Positions 43,982 to 53,077 are shown, numbered from the stretch's first letter. The stretch: 64,000 nt of DNA from Muribaculaceae bacterium (GCA_017557665.1 JAFYYI010000002.1:62001-126000); one strand, 5' to 3'. Notes: generated from the letters alone by a model not told the origin. Translations and numbers: made by a program.

Positions 43982-45442
43982 TCATTTGCCAAGCAAGGCC
44001 TCGGCCATGTTGAGGGCGGCACGACGGCCGTCACCCATGGCGAGAATCACGGTAGCACCGCCACGCACGATGTCACCACCGGCATAGAGGTCGTCCACCG
44101 ACGACTGCATGGTCTCCTCGTTAACAACGATGGTGTTGCGCTTGGTGATATCCAATCCGGGGATTGAACGCGGCACAAGTTGGTTGGGCGAAACGCCAAC
44201 AGCAACAATGACCAGGTCAACAGGGATTTCCTCGATGGCACCTTCGATGGGCACGGGGCTGCGACGACCCGAAGCATCGGGCTCGCCAAGCTCCATCTTC
44301 TGCACACGCATGGCTACCACGCGACCCTTGTCATCACCGATATACTCGATGGGGTTGTGCAGGGTCTTGAACTCAACACCCTCTTCCTTGGCATGGCCAA
44401 CCTCCTCACGACGGGCAGGCATCTCCTCCTCGCTGCGGCGATAGATAAGGATGACACGCTCGGTGCCCATGCGCAGGGCGGTACGGGTCGAGTCCATAGC
44501 AGTGTTACCGCCACCGATAACGGCGATGGTCTTGCCACGCAGCACGGGGGTATCACCGCCACGACCGGCTTCCATCAGGTTGATACGGGTGAGGTACTCG
44601 TTGCTCGACATGATACCGTTGAGGTTCTCACCGGGGATGTTCATGAAGCGGGGAAAACCGGCGCCAGAGCCGACAAACACACCCTTGAAGCCCATCTCGT
44701 GCAGGTCCTCATAACTGATGGTCTTGCCCACCAGGCAGTCCTTCACGAACTCAACGCCCATCTTCTTCAGACCCTCAATCTCATAGTCCACGATGTGGTT
44801 GGGCAGACGGAACTCGGGGATACCATACTTCAGCACGCCACCAATCTCGTGCAATGCCTCGAAGACGGTCACGCTGAAGCCCTTCTTGGCCATGTCTCCG
44901 GCAAACGACAGTCCCGAGGGACCGCTACCGATAACAGCAACCTTGATGCCGTTGGCAGAAGCCATGGCAGGCACTTCCTGGGGCAGGTTGTCACGCTGCC
45001 AGTCGGCGGCAAAGCGCTCCAGATAGCCGATGGCCACGGCAGGGTGACCCATCTTGGTGTGGATACAACGCGACTCGCACTGCTTTTCCTGGGGGCACAC
45101 GCGGCCACAAACGGCGGGCAGAGAGCTGGTCTCCTTAAGCGTAGCAGCGGCCTGGCCGAACTCACCACGCTCGATGTTCTTGATAAACTTGGGGATATTG
45201 ATGTTCACGGGGCAACCGGTCACACACTGAGGGTTAGCACAGTCCAAACAGCGGCTGGCCTCAACCACGGCCTGCTCGGCGCTGATGCCCTGGTTAACCT
45301 CCTCGTTGCAGGTGATGCGGTATTTGGGGTCGAGCTGAGGCATCTCGACACGGGGGATAGCGGTGCGCTCCTTCGGAGTCTTGGAGTTGCGCAAGTCAAT
45401 GCGCCATTGTTCGTTACGCGAATCCATATTATTCTGTTCCAT
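43982..45442 (-). CDS. NfnB/GltD-like FAD oxidoreductase (large subunit)
   Basis: A 486-residue cytoplasmic flavoprotein of the glutamate-synthase small-subunit family. N-terminal Cys clusters (65, 68, 73, 77 and 112, 116, 122, 126) can bind two [4Fe-4S] clusters. Two Rossmann loops follow: 'AVIGSGPSGLSFAGD' near 170 (FAD) and 'AVIGGGNTAMDSTRTALRMG' near 308 (NADPH). Its partner directly upstream is the ferredoxin-reductase-like subunit, and this pair is the NfnAB (or SudAB) layout rather than glutamate synthase, because no large GltB subunit is near. NfnAB couples NADH, NADPH and ferredoxin by flavin-based electron bifurcation. SudAB (sulfide dehydrogenase) is the alternative. Confidence 0.87.
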   Translation of the reverse strand: MEQNNMDSRNEQWRIDLRNSKTPKERTAIPRVEMPQLDPKYRITCNEEVNQGISAEQAVVEASRCLDCANPQCVTGCPVNINIPKFIKNIERGEFGQAAATLKETSSLPAVCGRVCPQEKQCESRCIHTKMGHPAVAIGYLERFAADWQRDNLPQEVPAMASANGIKVAVIGSGPSGLSFAGDMAKKGFSVTVFEALHEIGGVLKYGIPEFRLPNHIVDYEIEGLKKMGVEFVKDCLVGKTISYEDLHEMGFKGVFVGSGAGFPRFMNIPGENLNGIMSSNEYLTRINLMEAGRGGDTPVLRGKTIAVIGGGNTAMDSTRTALRMGTERVILIYRRSEEEMPARREEVGHAKEEGVEFKTLHNPIEYIGDDKGRVVAMRVQKMELGEPDASGRRSPVPIEGAIEEIPVDLVIVAVGVSPNQLVPRSIPGLDITKRNTIVVNEETMQSSVDDLYAGGDIVRGGATVILAMGDGRRAALNMAEALLGK

Positions 45443-45478
45443 TTTTATTCTTTCTTTTTTAAGTTGTTAGTCAATGGA

Positions 45479-45525
45479 AGGCGGATGCCAATTCCTAATT
45501 CCTAACTCCTAATTCCTAACTAATT
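45479..45525. repeat. Short heptamer array (CTAATTC type)
   Basis: Five 7-bp units (CTAATTC, CTAATTC-like, CTAACTC, CTAATTC, CTAACTA) between the two flavoprotein genes; same family as the 11.15- and 32.5-kb arrays. Confidence 0.75.
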
Positions 45526-46306
45526 ATTGAGCCCCCTTGAGGCGCATCATCAACTCGTCAAAATCAATCTCATGGGCATTGAACTCGGGACCCTCGACAC
45601 ACACGAAGCGTGTCTTGCCACCTACAGTCACACGGCAAGCGCCGCACATGCCGGTACCGTCAACCATAATAGCATTGAGCGAAGCCTCGGTAGGCACCTC
45701 ATATTTCTTGGTCAACAGGGCACAGAACTTCATCATGATAGCGGGACCAATCGTCACGCAATAGTCCACGTGCTCGCGCTTGAGCACCTCTTCCATACCG
45801 ACGGTGACAACACCCTGGTTGCCATAACTGCCGTCATCGGTCATGATGATGACCTCGTCACTAGATGCGCGCACCTCATCCTCCAGGATGATAAGGTCTT
45901 TGGTACGACCTGCCAACACGCTGATAACACGGTTGCCAGCCTCTTTCATGGCACGGATAATGGGGAGTAGGGGAGCGGTACCCACACCACCACCAGCACA
46001 CAGCACGGTGCCATACTTCTCGATGTGAGTGGCCTGGCCCAGGGGACCTACCACGTCATGCAGGAATTCACCCGGCTCAAGGGCACAGATCTTGCGCGTG
46101 CTGTCGCCCACACTCTGGATCACCAGCGTGATGGTGCCAGCCTTGGGGTCGCTGTCGGCGATGGTCAAGGGAATGCGTTCTCCTTTTTCGCCAGCGCGGA
46201 CAATCGCAAAGTGACCCGCACGGCGAGCCTTGGCGATGAGGGGAGCCTCAACGACAAGCTTCGTCACGTTAGCAGAAAACTGCTCTTTACTAACGACTTT
46301 GTTCAT
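45524..46306 (-). CDS. NfnA-like ferredoxin-NADP reductase subunit
   Basis: A 260-residue FAD/NAD-binding protein of the sulfide/dihydroorotate dehydrogenase-like group. FAD-binding strands occur at 'AGHFAIVRAGEKGERIPLTI' (~28-50), the NAD site at 'LCAGGGVGTAPLLPIIRAMKE' (split, ~104-125) and a [2Fe-2S] cluster site in the C-terminus ('GMCGACRVTVGG', 'RFVCVEGPEF', ~220-245). It is the small subunit of the NfnAB-like pair, 81 nt upstream of the large subunit. The shared direction with the flavodiiron gene suggests one redox operon. Confidence 0.87.
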   Translation of the reverse strand: MNKVVSKEQFSANVTKLVVEAPLIAKARRAGHFAIVRAGEKGERIPLTIADSDPKAGTITLVIQSVGDSTRKICALEPGEFLHDVVGPLGQATHIEKYGTVLCAGGGVGTAPLLPIIRAMKEAGNRVISVLAGRTKDLIILEDEVRASSDEVIIMTDDGSYGNQGVVTVGMEEVLKREHVDYCVTIGPAIMMKFCALLTKKYEVPTEASLNAIMVDGTGMCGACRVTVGGKTRFVCVEGPEFNAHEIDFDELMMRLKGAQ

Positions 46307-46383
46307 TTGTTGAAATAATATTAGTTATTAGTTGGATATGTTGTTTATTGTTGTTTTTAAAGTCTTTACGGACCTTCGGGCCT

Positions 46384-47571
46384 TTAAAGTTGAGACATGA
46401 ACTCTTTGCCGAACTGGCGGCACTGCTCCAGAGCGTCCTGCTCGGGAACCCAGGGCGTGCGGATGCCATCGTTCACAGGCTCGATGCCGGCAGCCTTGAG
46501 ATGTTCGGTAATCAGCTTGGCGGCCTCACCGCTCCAGCCGTAACTGCCAAAGGCGGCACCTTTTTTCTTCTTCAGTTTCATGCCCTTGAGCATCTCCAGA
46601 ATGCCGGCGATGGCATAACTGTAGCCGTTGTTAATGGTGGGAGAGCCCACGAGCACGGCACGAGAGTGGAACACCTCGGTGAGGATGTCGTTCTTGTCGT
46701 TTTGAGCGGCATTGTAAATCTTGACGGTAGTCGTGGGCGACTGCTCACGGATTCCGTCGGCAATGGCCTGGGCCATCAGGCGGGTGCTCTGCCACATGGT
46801 GTCATAGACGATGGTCACCTGATCCTCCTGATAGGCGTCACTCCATTGCAGGTATTTCTCGATGATCAAGCCGGGATTGTTGCGCCAGATGATGCCGTGA
46901 CTGGGGCAAATCATCTTCAGGGGCAGATTCATCCCCACAACCTCCTTGACCTTGCGGTTGGCCAACGGGCTGAACGGGGCAATAATGTTTGCGTAGTATT
47001 TCTCGGCCTCCTGCAGCACCTCGTCCATGCACACCTGGTCGTCATAGAGAGATTCCGTGGCATAGTGCTGGCCAAAACCGTCGTTGCTGAACAGGATTTC
47101 CTCACCGCTCAGGTAGCAGAACATCGTGTCGGGCCAGTGCAGCATGGTGGCCTCGATAAAGGTCAGTGTGGTGTCGCCCAGTTCCAGTTTGTCACCCGTC
47201 TTGACGTTGACAAAGTTCCAGTCCTGGTGGTAATGGCCGCGGATGATGGCCTCGCCCTTGTCAGTGCAATAGATAGGCGTATCAGGGATTTCGTGCATGA
47301 GGTCAACGAGAGCACCACTGTGGTCAATCTCGTTGTGACACATCACGATATAGTCAATCTCGTTAAGGTCAATCTCCTTCTTGAGGTTGGCCACAAACTC
47401 TCGGCTGTAGGGCAGCCACGAGGTGTCAATCAGCACATTCTTCTTGTCACGGATCAAGTAGGAGTTGTAACTCGAGCCACGGTGAGTCGACAATTCGTCG
47501 CCATGGAACCTCTTCAGTTCCCAATCCACCTTTCCAACCCAAGTCACTCTCTCGGTCAGTTTCTTTCCCAT
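46384..47571 (-). CDS. FprA-type flavodiiron protein
   Basis: A 395-residue cytoplasmic protein with an N-terminal metallo-beta-lactamase diiron domain and a C-terminal flavodoxin domain. The diiron motif HNEIDH (79-84, HxExDH) is intact, 'HWPDTMFCYL' and 'CPSHGIIWRNNPG' supply further ligands, and the FMN loop 'YDTMWQSTRLMAQAIADG' begins near 255. Such proteins reduce O2 to water (or NO) without forming superoxide, protecting anaerobes. Electrons could come from the NfnAB-like pair downstream. The length is that of two-domain class A enzymes. Confidence 0.92.
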   Translation of the reverse strand: MGKKLTERVTWVGKVDWELKRFHGDELSTHRGSSYNSYLIRDKKNVLIDTSWLPYSREFVANLKKEIDLNEIDYIVMCHNEIDHSGALVDLMHEIPDTPIYCTDKGEAIIRGHYHQDWNFVNVKTGDKLELGDTTLTFIEATMLHWPDTMFCYLSGEEILFSNDGFGQHYATESLYDDQVCMDEVLQEAEKYYANIIAPFSPLANRKVKEVVGMNLPLKMICPSHGIIWRNNPGLIIEKYLQWSDAYQEDQVTIVYDTMWQSTRLMAQAIADGIREQSPTTTVKIYNAAQNDKNDILTEVFHSRAVLVGSPTINNGYSYAIAGILEMLKGMKLKKKKGAAFGSYGWSGEAAKLITEHLKAAGIEPVNDGIRTPWVPEQDALEQCRQFGKEFMSQL

Positions 47572-47623
47572 GTCTCTATGTTATATCAATAGTATGGTTA
47601 ATAGTTGTAATTCAAACAATTTG

Positions 47624-47631
47624 CAAAGTTA
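47624..47631 (-). promoter_or_regulatory. -7 box for the flavodiiron gene
   Basis: TAACTTTG on the minus strand 53 bp from the ATG; the nearest TTTG is 23 bp away, slightly too far. Confidence 0.45.
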
Positions 47632-47784
47632 CTGCTTTTTTTATTCTCCATGGCCAAAAAAATCCGATAATTTTCTTTTTTATTGTGTGTTAGTGACTTT
47701 GCTGTAAAAAAGCGATTCGTGGTTTTTCAAGAGAAAATCGCTAATCCGTTGATTTTCAGCAAAACCGTTTGATAATCAAAAATT

Positions 47785-47808
47785 AGTGGAAGGATTATTC
47801 CTCCCACT
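47785..47808 (-). terminator. Terminator after the barrel gene
   Basis: AGTGGAAGGA/TCCTCCCACT stem, with one mismatch, followed on the minus strand by ATTTTTGATT. Confidence 0.75.
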
Positions 47809-47850
47809 GATTAGGCTTAAGCCAAGAAACGTGTAATAAAAAATTATGGT

Positions 47851-48477
47851 TTAGAAACGGTAACCAAAGGACAGTTGGGCGTTGCCGTTCTTGCGGTAGT
47901 TGGGGATAATCACGCAGCCCTTTGAGTCATCAAATACTTTGGTCAGTCCCATGGTGTAGCGCAACTGAATAAAGACATTCTTATCAAGGTTATAGGTACA
48001 CCCAAGGCCCAACCCGAAATCAACGGCTTTGGTCATGTCTTTATAATTTGTGGCTTCGTGTTTGCCCATCGTGTACTTGCTATACACGTTGAAACCCACT
48101 TGCGGGCCGAAGTCGATGCTGAAGTCTTGGGTCGGATAATACTTGAGCATCACGGGCACGTTGATGTAGTTGGTATGATAGTGTTTATCACTCCTGATAA
48201 AACCACCCATTTCACTTCCGTCATCGGCCTTTTCCTGTCCGCCCTGAGCAGCAAACACGACTTCAGGACTAATGCCGAAGTGGGGATGGAACTTGTACTC
48301 CATCAGCAAGCCTGCCTGATAATTAAGCACCATCTGGTGCCCACAGTCTTTGCCCCAGAAGTTGGTAAAGTCAAGACCCACCTTTGCACCGAATTTCACT
48401 TGGGCGCTGGCGCTCATGCATGCCAGCATCGCCAGCAACAGTGTCATCAGTTTCTTTGTCATATTCATGTTGATCAA
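47851..48477 (-). CDS. PorT-like outer-membrane beta-barrel protein
   Basis: A 208-residue exported barrel. The signal region 'MTKKLMTLLLAMLACMSASAQ' belongs to the near-identical signal set shared with the genes at 49406, 50699 and 52046; in-frame ATGs at 48477, 48468 and 48462 are all possible starts. The mature part has alternating strands ('KFGAKVGLDFTNFWG', 'GLLMEYKFHPHFGISPEV', 'INVPVMLKYYPTQDFSIDFG', 'IQLRYTMGLTKVF') and ends 'AQLSFGYRF', a barrel-type aromatic terminus. It is a paralogue of the protein at 53161-53778. Confidence 0.85.
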   Translation of the reverse strand: MINMNMTKKLMTLLLAMLACMSASAQVKFGAKVGLDFTNFWGKDCGHQMVLNYQAGLLMEYKFHPHFGISPEVVFAAQGGQEKADDGSEMGGFIRSDKHYHTNYINVPVMLKYYPTQDFSIDFGPQVGFNVYSKYTMGKHEATNYKDMTKAVDFGLGLGCTYNLDKNVFIQLRYTMGLTKVFDDSKGCVIIPNYRKNGNAQLSFGYRF

Positions 48478-48503
48478 ATATTGAGTTGTCCCTATTTTTC
48501 CTG

Positions 48504-49289
48504 CTAAAACTCGATGCCCAATTTGAAGGATATGCAGTGGTAAGGGTTGTTCTGCCAGTTGCCGCCCTCATGGTGCCAAATGGCCGTGTTGTGCTTCGAA
48601 TAGACAACAAGGTCGGTGCTCTGCGTGCTGTAGCCTAATGAGGCATTGATGGCCAATTTGTCATTCAGTCCCATGCGGCAACCTAATGAGGGATTGAACA
48701 TCACCCCAAAGGCTTTGTTGCCCAAGGTATAACCCACGCGGCAATCAAGATAAGGCGAAAATTTGCTCTTTAACAGGTCAAACCGCACGTCGGCAAACAC
48801 GGGAAACATATAGATATCTTTCAGGTATGGATAGGAAGTATCCTTGTAATGCTTTTTATGGCTGATTTTCACCCCTGCACCAGCACCGACAAACAGCCAC
48901 GGATAAAACTGGTAGCCATGGACGGTGCTAAAGCCGAAGTGGTTCTCGGAGTTCGCGTCGATGTGATTATAATATTCCAGGTCGACGAAGCCGCGGTAGC
49001 CCCTCTGTGGGCCCTCGCCAGGGGTGAAGTCGCTGCCTAGTGTCTGCTGCGGCTGCCAGTCCTCCTTGGTGATCTGCTTGATGTTGTCCCAGTAGATGGT
49101 CTGCAACGTGCCGTCATCTTCCTGGATGACCAGCGAGTCCAGCGGAGCATAGGTCACAATCTTGCCCCTCACGCGGTGGCCGTTTTTCAACTTCACCACC
49201 TCTTGCTTCTCTTTCTTGTTCTGCGTCTGTGCCTGGACGACCATGCCTCCTAGCAGGCACAGAGTCAATATAATTATTGTCTTTTTCAT
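48504..49289 (-). CDS. Outer-membrane barrel-like protein
   Basis: A 261-residue exported protein (signal 'MKKTIIILTLCLLGGMVVQAQ'). The first ~50 mature residues form a small strand domain ('VVKLKNGHRVRGKIVTYAPL', 'LVIQEDDGTLQTIYWDNI') like an RNA-binding-fold or SH3-like module. A barrel follows ('GFVDLEYYNHIDANSENHFG', 'FSPYLDCRVGYTLG', 'FNPSLGCRMGLNDKLAINAS') ending 'ISFKLGIEF'. The gene lies 26 nt upstream of the barrel at 47851 and is probably co-transcribed with it. Function unknown. Confidence 0.78.
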   Translation of the reverse strand: MKKTIIILTLCLLGGMVVQAQTQNKKEKQEVVKLKNGHRVRGKIVTYAPLDSLVIQEDDGTLQTIYWDNIKQITKEDWQPQQTLGSDFTPGEGPQRGYRGFVDLEYYNHIDANSENHFGFSTVHGYQFYPWLFVGAGAGVKISHKKHYKDTSYPYLKDIYMFPVFADVRFDLLKSKFSPYLDCRVGYTLGNKAFGVMFNPSLGCRMGLNDKLAINASLGYSTQSTDLVVYSKHNTAIWHHEGGNWQNNPYHCISFKLGIEF

Positions 49290-49330
49290 CTCCCTAACTG
49301 ATTAATCGGTTTATGTATTGTTCTGATTTG

Positions 49331-49338
49331 CAAAGATA
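49331..49338 (-). promoter_or_regulatory. -7 box for the barrel pair
   Basis: TATCTTTG on the minus strand 41 bp from the ATG at 49289; no clear -33 TTG. Confidence 0.5.
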
Positions 49339-49405
49339 CATAATATTTTCGAAAAACTTTTACCCCCCCCATTTTAACATTTCGTTAACACTTTATGGAC
49401 GAAAA

Positions 49406-50653
49406 TCAGTTGCCACAGTAGGTGCCGATGAAGAAGATGCTACGGGTGCTCTCCTCGAGTATGAAATACAGGAAGGGGCGGTTGGCATGGAACTCGGCTT
49501 TTTCATAATGCTGTGGTCCAGGGGATGTATCACCAGCCATCGAAATGGTCACTGCCGAGGCTTTGGTTCCGTCCTCGTTGACTTCGATCTTGGCCTTCTG
49601 TTTCATCATTGTTACAAACAGGCTCATGTCAGACATGTTTGAGAAGTCGGCACTGGTGGTGAACGCTGATTTGATGCCCATCGGTTCGAGGACATCAATC
49701 AGATCGATGTCGCTCACGATTTCAAACCGAGGCATGAGAATATCCACCTCGTGAGGTGTCATGTCGATGGCGTCCAGATGGTCGGTCAATTCCTGCTGGC
49801 TCATGTCGCGGATGAGGTCGCCTGTGGTCTTCTCCTCGGCAGGCAGCATGACATACATGCTGTAGCCGCCGCTGCCAAAGGGTATGCGCAGCATGGAGCA
49901 CAACTCACTCTCGCAGCCTTGCGCTATGGCCTTGCGGTGCATGAGTTCACGCGTCACGATAGATCCGTCAGGCAAAGTAAAACTCGAGTTACGGGTGTCG
50001 TTCACGTCAAATTTCTCGGTCCAGTCAGCATTGAAATAGATGGCGTTCAACAGACACATGGCAGCATTGGGATTCAACTCGTCAAGGATACTGGGAATCA
50101 TCCCGGCTGTATTCTTTGAGCACCACTTATTGATTTTCTCCAAGGTACTGCTCTTGGTGAAGTCCAGAGCATCGACTTGAGCGCTATAATAGTTCTTCAT
50201 GTCGTTGACATACTGTTTGAGCAGGCTTAATCCCTTGGCAGAATTGACGTTGATGCAGTTGGCGATTTTCACGGTCGCGGCCGGATCGACATTGGGCGCT
50301 CCTTCAATCATTTTCTTGCAGAATTCGTTCACTGCCGTCGGGTCTGAGCCGAATCCCAGCGTTGCGGTGATTTCGTCGCGTGTTGTCCCTACTGCGCCGG
50401 CGTTAAGCATCCCCAGCATATAGGTCACGCTGATGGGTGACACCACAGTGCTGACCTCGCCTTGCTGCTCCTGCATGGTCTGGAACAGCCGCCATGCAAA
50501 CTCATTGTTGTTGTCGCGCATTTGCCTTTGTTCAGCGCTCAACTGGATGGGCTTTTTCTCAGGAAGCATATAAACAACGTGACCGTCATCTTTACAGGCC
50601 GTCAATGCCAGCATCACCAGCAGCAGTGCCATCAGTTTCATTGTCGTGTTCAT
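49406..50653 (-). CDS. Serpin-family lipoprotein
   Basis: A 415-residue serine-protease inhibitor of the serpin fold. The lipoprotein signal 'MNTTMKLMALLLVMLALTAC' gives Cys20. Serpin landmarks are 'NNEFAWRLFQTM' near 50, 'VVSPISVTYMLGMLNAGA' near 72, 'NKWCSKNTAGMIPSIL' near 166, 'CLLNAIYFNADWTEKF', and at the C-terminus the hinge and P-site segment 'NEDGTKASAVTISMAG' followed by 'FHANRPFLYFILEEST'. It would trap host or competitor serine proteases at the cell surface. It belongs to a run of envelope genes starting at 53077. Confidence 0.92.
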   Translation of the reverse strand: MNTTMKLMALLLVMLALTACKDDGHVVYMLPEKKPIQLSAEQRQMRDNNNEFAWRLFQTMQEQQGEVSTVVSPISVTYMLGMLNAGAVGTTRDEITATLGFGSDPTAVNEFCKKMIEGAPNVDPAATVKIANCINVNSAKGLSLLKQYVNDMKNYYSAQVDALDFTKSSTLEKINKWCSKNTAGMIPSILDELNPNAAMCLLNAIYFNADWTEKFDVNDTRNSSFTLPDGSIVTRELMHRKAIAQGCESELCSMLRIPFGSGGYSMYVMLPAEEKTTGDLIRDMSQQELTDHLDAIDMTPHEVDILMPRFEIVSDIDLIDVLEPMGIKSAFTTSADFSNMSDMSLFVTMMKQKAKIEVNEDGTKASAVTISMAGDTSPGPQHYEKAEFHANRPFLYFILEESTRSIFFIGTYCGN

Positions 50654-50698
50654 GATAAATGTGTTTTTAAAACTAAACTATTGTCTATAGTAATAAAA

Positions 50699-51994
50699 TT
50701 AATGGCTGAGTATCGCATCAATGACTTTATTCACGTCAGCGATGTTGACCTCGCCGTCTCCATTGACATCACACTTCATGTAATCTTCATCGACCGGAGG
50801 GTTGTCTCCGCCGGCATCATCGATGATGGTCAGAAACTGTCCCCATCCGGAGTCTGCCATATACGTCCTTTCTGTGTCTGACGGCACATGCAGTGGCGCA
50901 TGATTATAGACATTTGTCATGAACATGGACAAATCACCCCATGCTGGAGGTGTCGTCGCCTGGCAAGTCACCGTTGCGATGGCTGGGGCATTCATGAAGG
51001 CGTCTTTGCCAATGGTCGTGACGGAATTGCCGATGTTCACGCTTGTGAGTCCAGAACAGCCATAAAACGCATTCATGCCTATTTTGGTAACTGAATTGGG
51101 GATATCTATGTTCGTTAGGCCTACACAGCCATAAAACACATTGCCTCCAATGCTGGTGACCGAGTTGCCTATTATCGCGCTAGTTAGTCCTACGCAACCT
51201 CTAAACACATTGTAGTCAATGGTGGTGACCGAATTGGGAATCTCAAGGCTCGCCAATGACGTGCAATTTTCAAATGCCGAAGTACCGATGGTCATGACAG
51301 AGTTGCCAAGGGTGAGATTCACTAGACTGGTGCAGCCTTCAAATGCAACCTGTCCTATTTCGGTTACAGAATTGCCGATGCTCACACTAGTCAGTCCCGT
51401 GCAACCCTCAAATGCGTTATCTCCAATGGTTGTGACAGTGTTGCCAATAGTCACGCTTGTCAGCCCTGTACAGAATAAGAACGCTCCATATCTGATTGTA
51501 GTAACGCCTTCGGGAATAACCAAATCGGTAACTTCAGTGCCATTCAGATAGATATGATGAGCATAATGAAGTGGATTGCTTCTACAAGTCATGTTACACC
51601 ATGCCGCAATATCTGTAATATTGACGCGAGTCAAGCCTGTACAGTACCCAAACGCATCATATCCAATGGCTGTAACCGAACTGGGTATTGTGACGCTTGT
51701 CACCGATCCGCGCTGATAAAACGCATGGTCACCAATTTCAGTTACCTGAAAGGTCTTGCCGTTAAAAGTGACTGTTGACGGAATGACCACGTCGCCAGTG
51801 TAATCACTTACATAATGATCTTCATGAGAAGAGTAATAATAGGTCTTGTAGGTAACACTGACTTCGTTCGAGTTCTCTAAAATCTTGTAATAGATACCGT
51901 CGACATCAAAGTCATAGACTTCCTCGGCAATGGCAGCCGTTGACATCATGAGTGCCAGCAGCAACAGTGCCATTAGTTTCTTTGTCGCATTCAT
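50699..51994 (-). CDS. BspA-like leucine-rich repeat protein with dockerin-like end
   Basis: A 431-residue exported protein with the shared signal 'MNATKKLMALLLLALMM'. About nine LRR_5 (BspA/TpLRR) repeats of ~23 residues run from ~75 to 340, with the recurring 'IGNSVTTIGDNAFEGCTGLTSV' pattern (abridged). The C-terminus is a half dockerin-like repeat 'CDVNGDGEVNIADVNKVIDA'. BspA-type repeats bind host proteins or surfaces. Two proteins here end in dockerin-like modules (also the amidase), but no cohesin is visible. Confidence 0.88.
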   Translation of the reverse strand: MNATKKLMALLLLALMMSTAAIAEEVYDFDVDGIYYKILENSNEVSVTYKTYYYSSHEDHYVSDYTGDVVIPSTVTFNGKTFQVTEIGDHAFYQRGSVTSVTIPSSVTAIGYDAFGYCTGLTRVNITDIAAWCNMTCRSNPLHYAHHIYLNGTEVTDLVIPEGVTTIRYGAFLFCTGLTSVTIGNTVTTIGDNAFEGCTGLTSVSIGNSVTEIGQVAFEGCTSLVNLTLGNSVMTIGTSAFENCTSLASLEIPNSVTTIDYNVFRGCVGLTSAIIGNSVTSIGGNVFYGCVGLTNIDIPNSVTKIGMNAFYGCSGLTSVNIGNSVTTIGKDAFMNAPAIATVTCQATTPPAWGDLSMFMTNVYNHAPLHVPSDTERTYMADSGWGQFLTIIDDAGGDNPPVDEDYMKCDVNGDGEVNIADVNKVIDAILSH

Positions 51995-52045
51995 GTGATA
52001 TCTCTTTAATTATGATTAATTCGTTACAAAAAAAGTGGATAAAAA

Positions 52046-53077
52046 CTATTTAGGGGGTAAGACGATGAAATCTTCGACATAGGTTGCATTCAAGGGAACC
52101 ACGTTTTCCTCACCATAGGCGAGATGCATTAAATTGACATTTGCACTCATGTCGATGGGCTCATCAATCTTGAAGATTTGCGAATATGATTTTGAGGGGC
52201 CGTTGTAGTCACGGACAAGAATGTACACACTGTCTCCATAACGTTTCATCCCGCCAGGTTTATGCTTGCTGATAGGATATTCTACACCATTAACAATCAA
52301 AGACGTTTGGCTTGACGTGTTATCATGGCGTCCATAGATATATGGTATGCCGTTCACAATCATCGATTGGTAGGTGGGAAAGTCGTTCGGAAGTTCGTAT
52401 AATTCCCCGTTAAACAAATACTTATAAGGGCTAAGATTGTCAGAAAAATAATTTCTGTATCTAAAAACCAATAGTTCGTTTTCACCTTCCCGTGCATAGC
52501 CTTCCAGGCAAATCATGTCTCGTGAAGGATAGGTGTGGAACTGACCATCTATCCAATAGATTGCTTTATTATATTCATAAGCAGATTCATAGACACCTGC
52601 CACAAGATGGCCGTCCACCACGTCAAATGAATGAAAGGAACGCTCATAGGCATCGTATTCATACAATAACTCTTCATTCTTGTAGATTAGAAAACATGCC
52701 TCTTCTGGAACTCTTCTTTCTCTGAACTGTAACGTGTAAACATCGCCATTCACAACACACATGCTCACGACTCGGTCTGTAAACGGAAACCTTGTCTTGC
52801 CGTTACGCAGCAAGTCATATTGCACGCTTCCGTCATCAAGACCTGTTGCTCGTACAGCATACCAGGTCTTACCCTCATTGGCCAGCTTGATAATCACCGA
52901 GTTGATAGGACATTCATAGATGGTGTTGCCCTTGTTGTCAAACACATATCCGTGATGTAGATCCCTAATAGCCATATAGATGCGTGGAGCTTTGCTGTAA
53001 TCAGGCTCGTCATTGTTACAGGCAGTCAATGCCAGCATCACCAGCAACAGTGCCATCAGTTTCTTTGTCATGTTCAT
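52046..53077 (-). CDS. Lipoprotein with repeated strand modules
   Basis: A 343-residue lipoprotein: 'MNMTKKLMALLLVMLALTAC' (Cys20), the same signal as its neighbours. The mature part is a run of short strand pairs ('GYVFDNKGNTIYECPINS', 'SVQYDLLRNGKTRFPF', 'KAIYWIDGQFHTYPSRDM', 'SLIVNGVEYPISKHKPGG'), suggesting a beta-propeller, but no named family is recognised. It heads the likely operon that continues to the LRR and serpin genes (gaps ~50 nt) and has an excellent promoter. Confidence 0.72.
   Translation of the reverse strand: MNMTKKLMALLLVMLALTACNNDEPDYSKAPRIYMAIRDLHHGYVFDNKGNTIYECPINSVIIKLANEGKTWYAVRATGLDDGSVQYDLLRNGKTRFPFTDRVVSMCVVNGDVYTLQFRERRVPEEACFLIYKNEELLYEYDAYERSFHSFDVVDGHLVAGVYESAYEYNKAIYWIDGQFHTYPSRDMICLEGYAREGENELLVFRYRNYFSDNLSPYKYLFNGELYELPNDFPTYQSMIVNGIPYIYGRHDNTSSQTSLIVNGVEYPISKHKPGGMKRYGDSVYILVRDYNGPSKSYSQIFKIDEPIDMSANVNLMHLAYGEENVVPLNATYVEDFIVLPPK

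Noticed and set aside
43982..45442. Glutamate synthase small subunit proper
   Set aside because: No large GltB subunit is near, and the adjacent ferredoxin-reductase-like partner indicates an NfnAB/SudAB pair.
44180..45505. A 441-codon plus-strand open frame
   Set aside because: It is antisense to the NfnB/GltD-like gene, whose Cys clusters and Rossmann loops are all in place.
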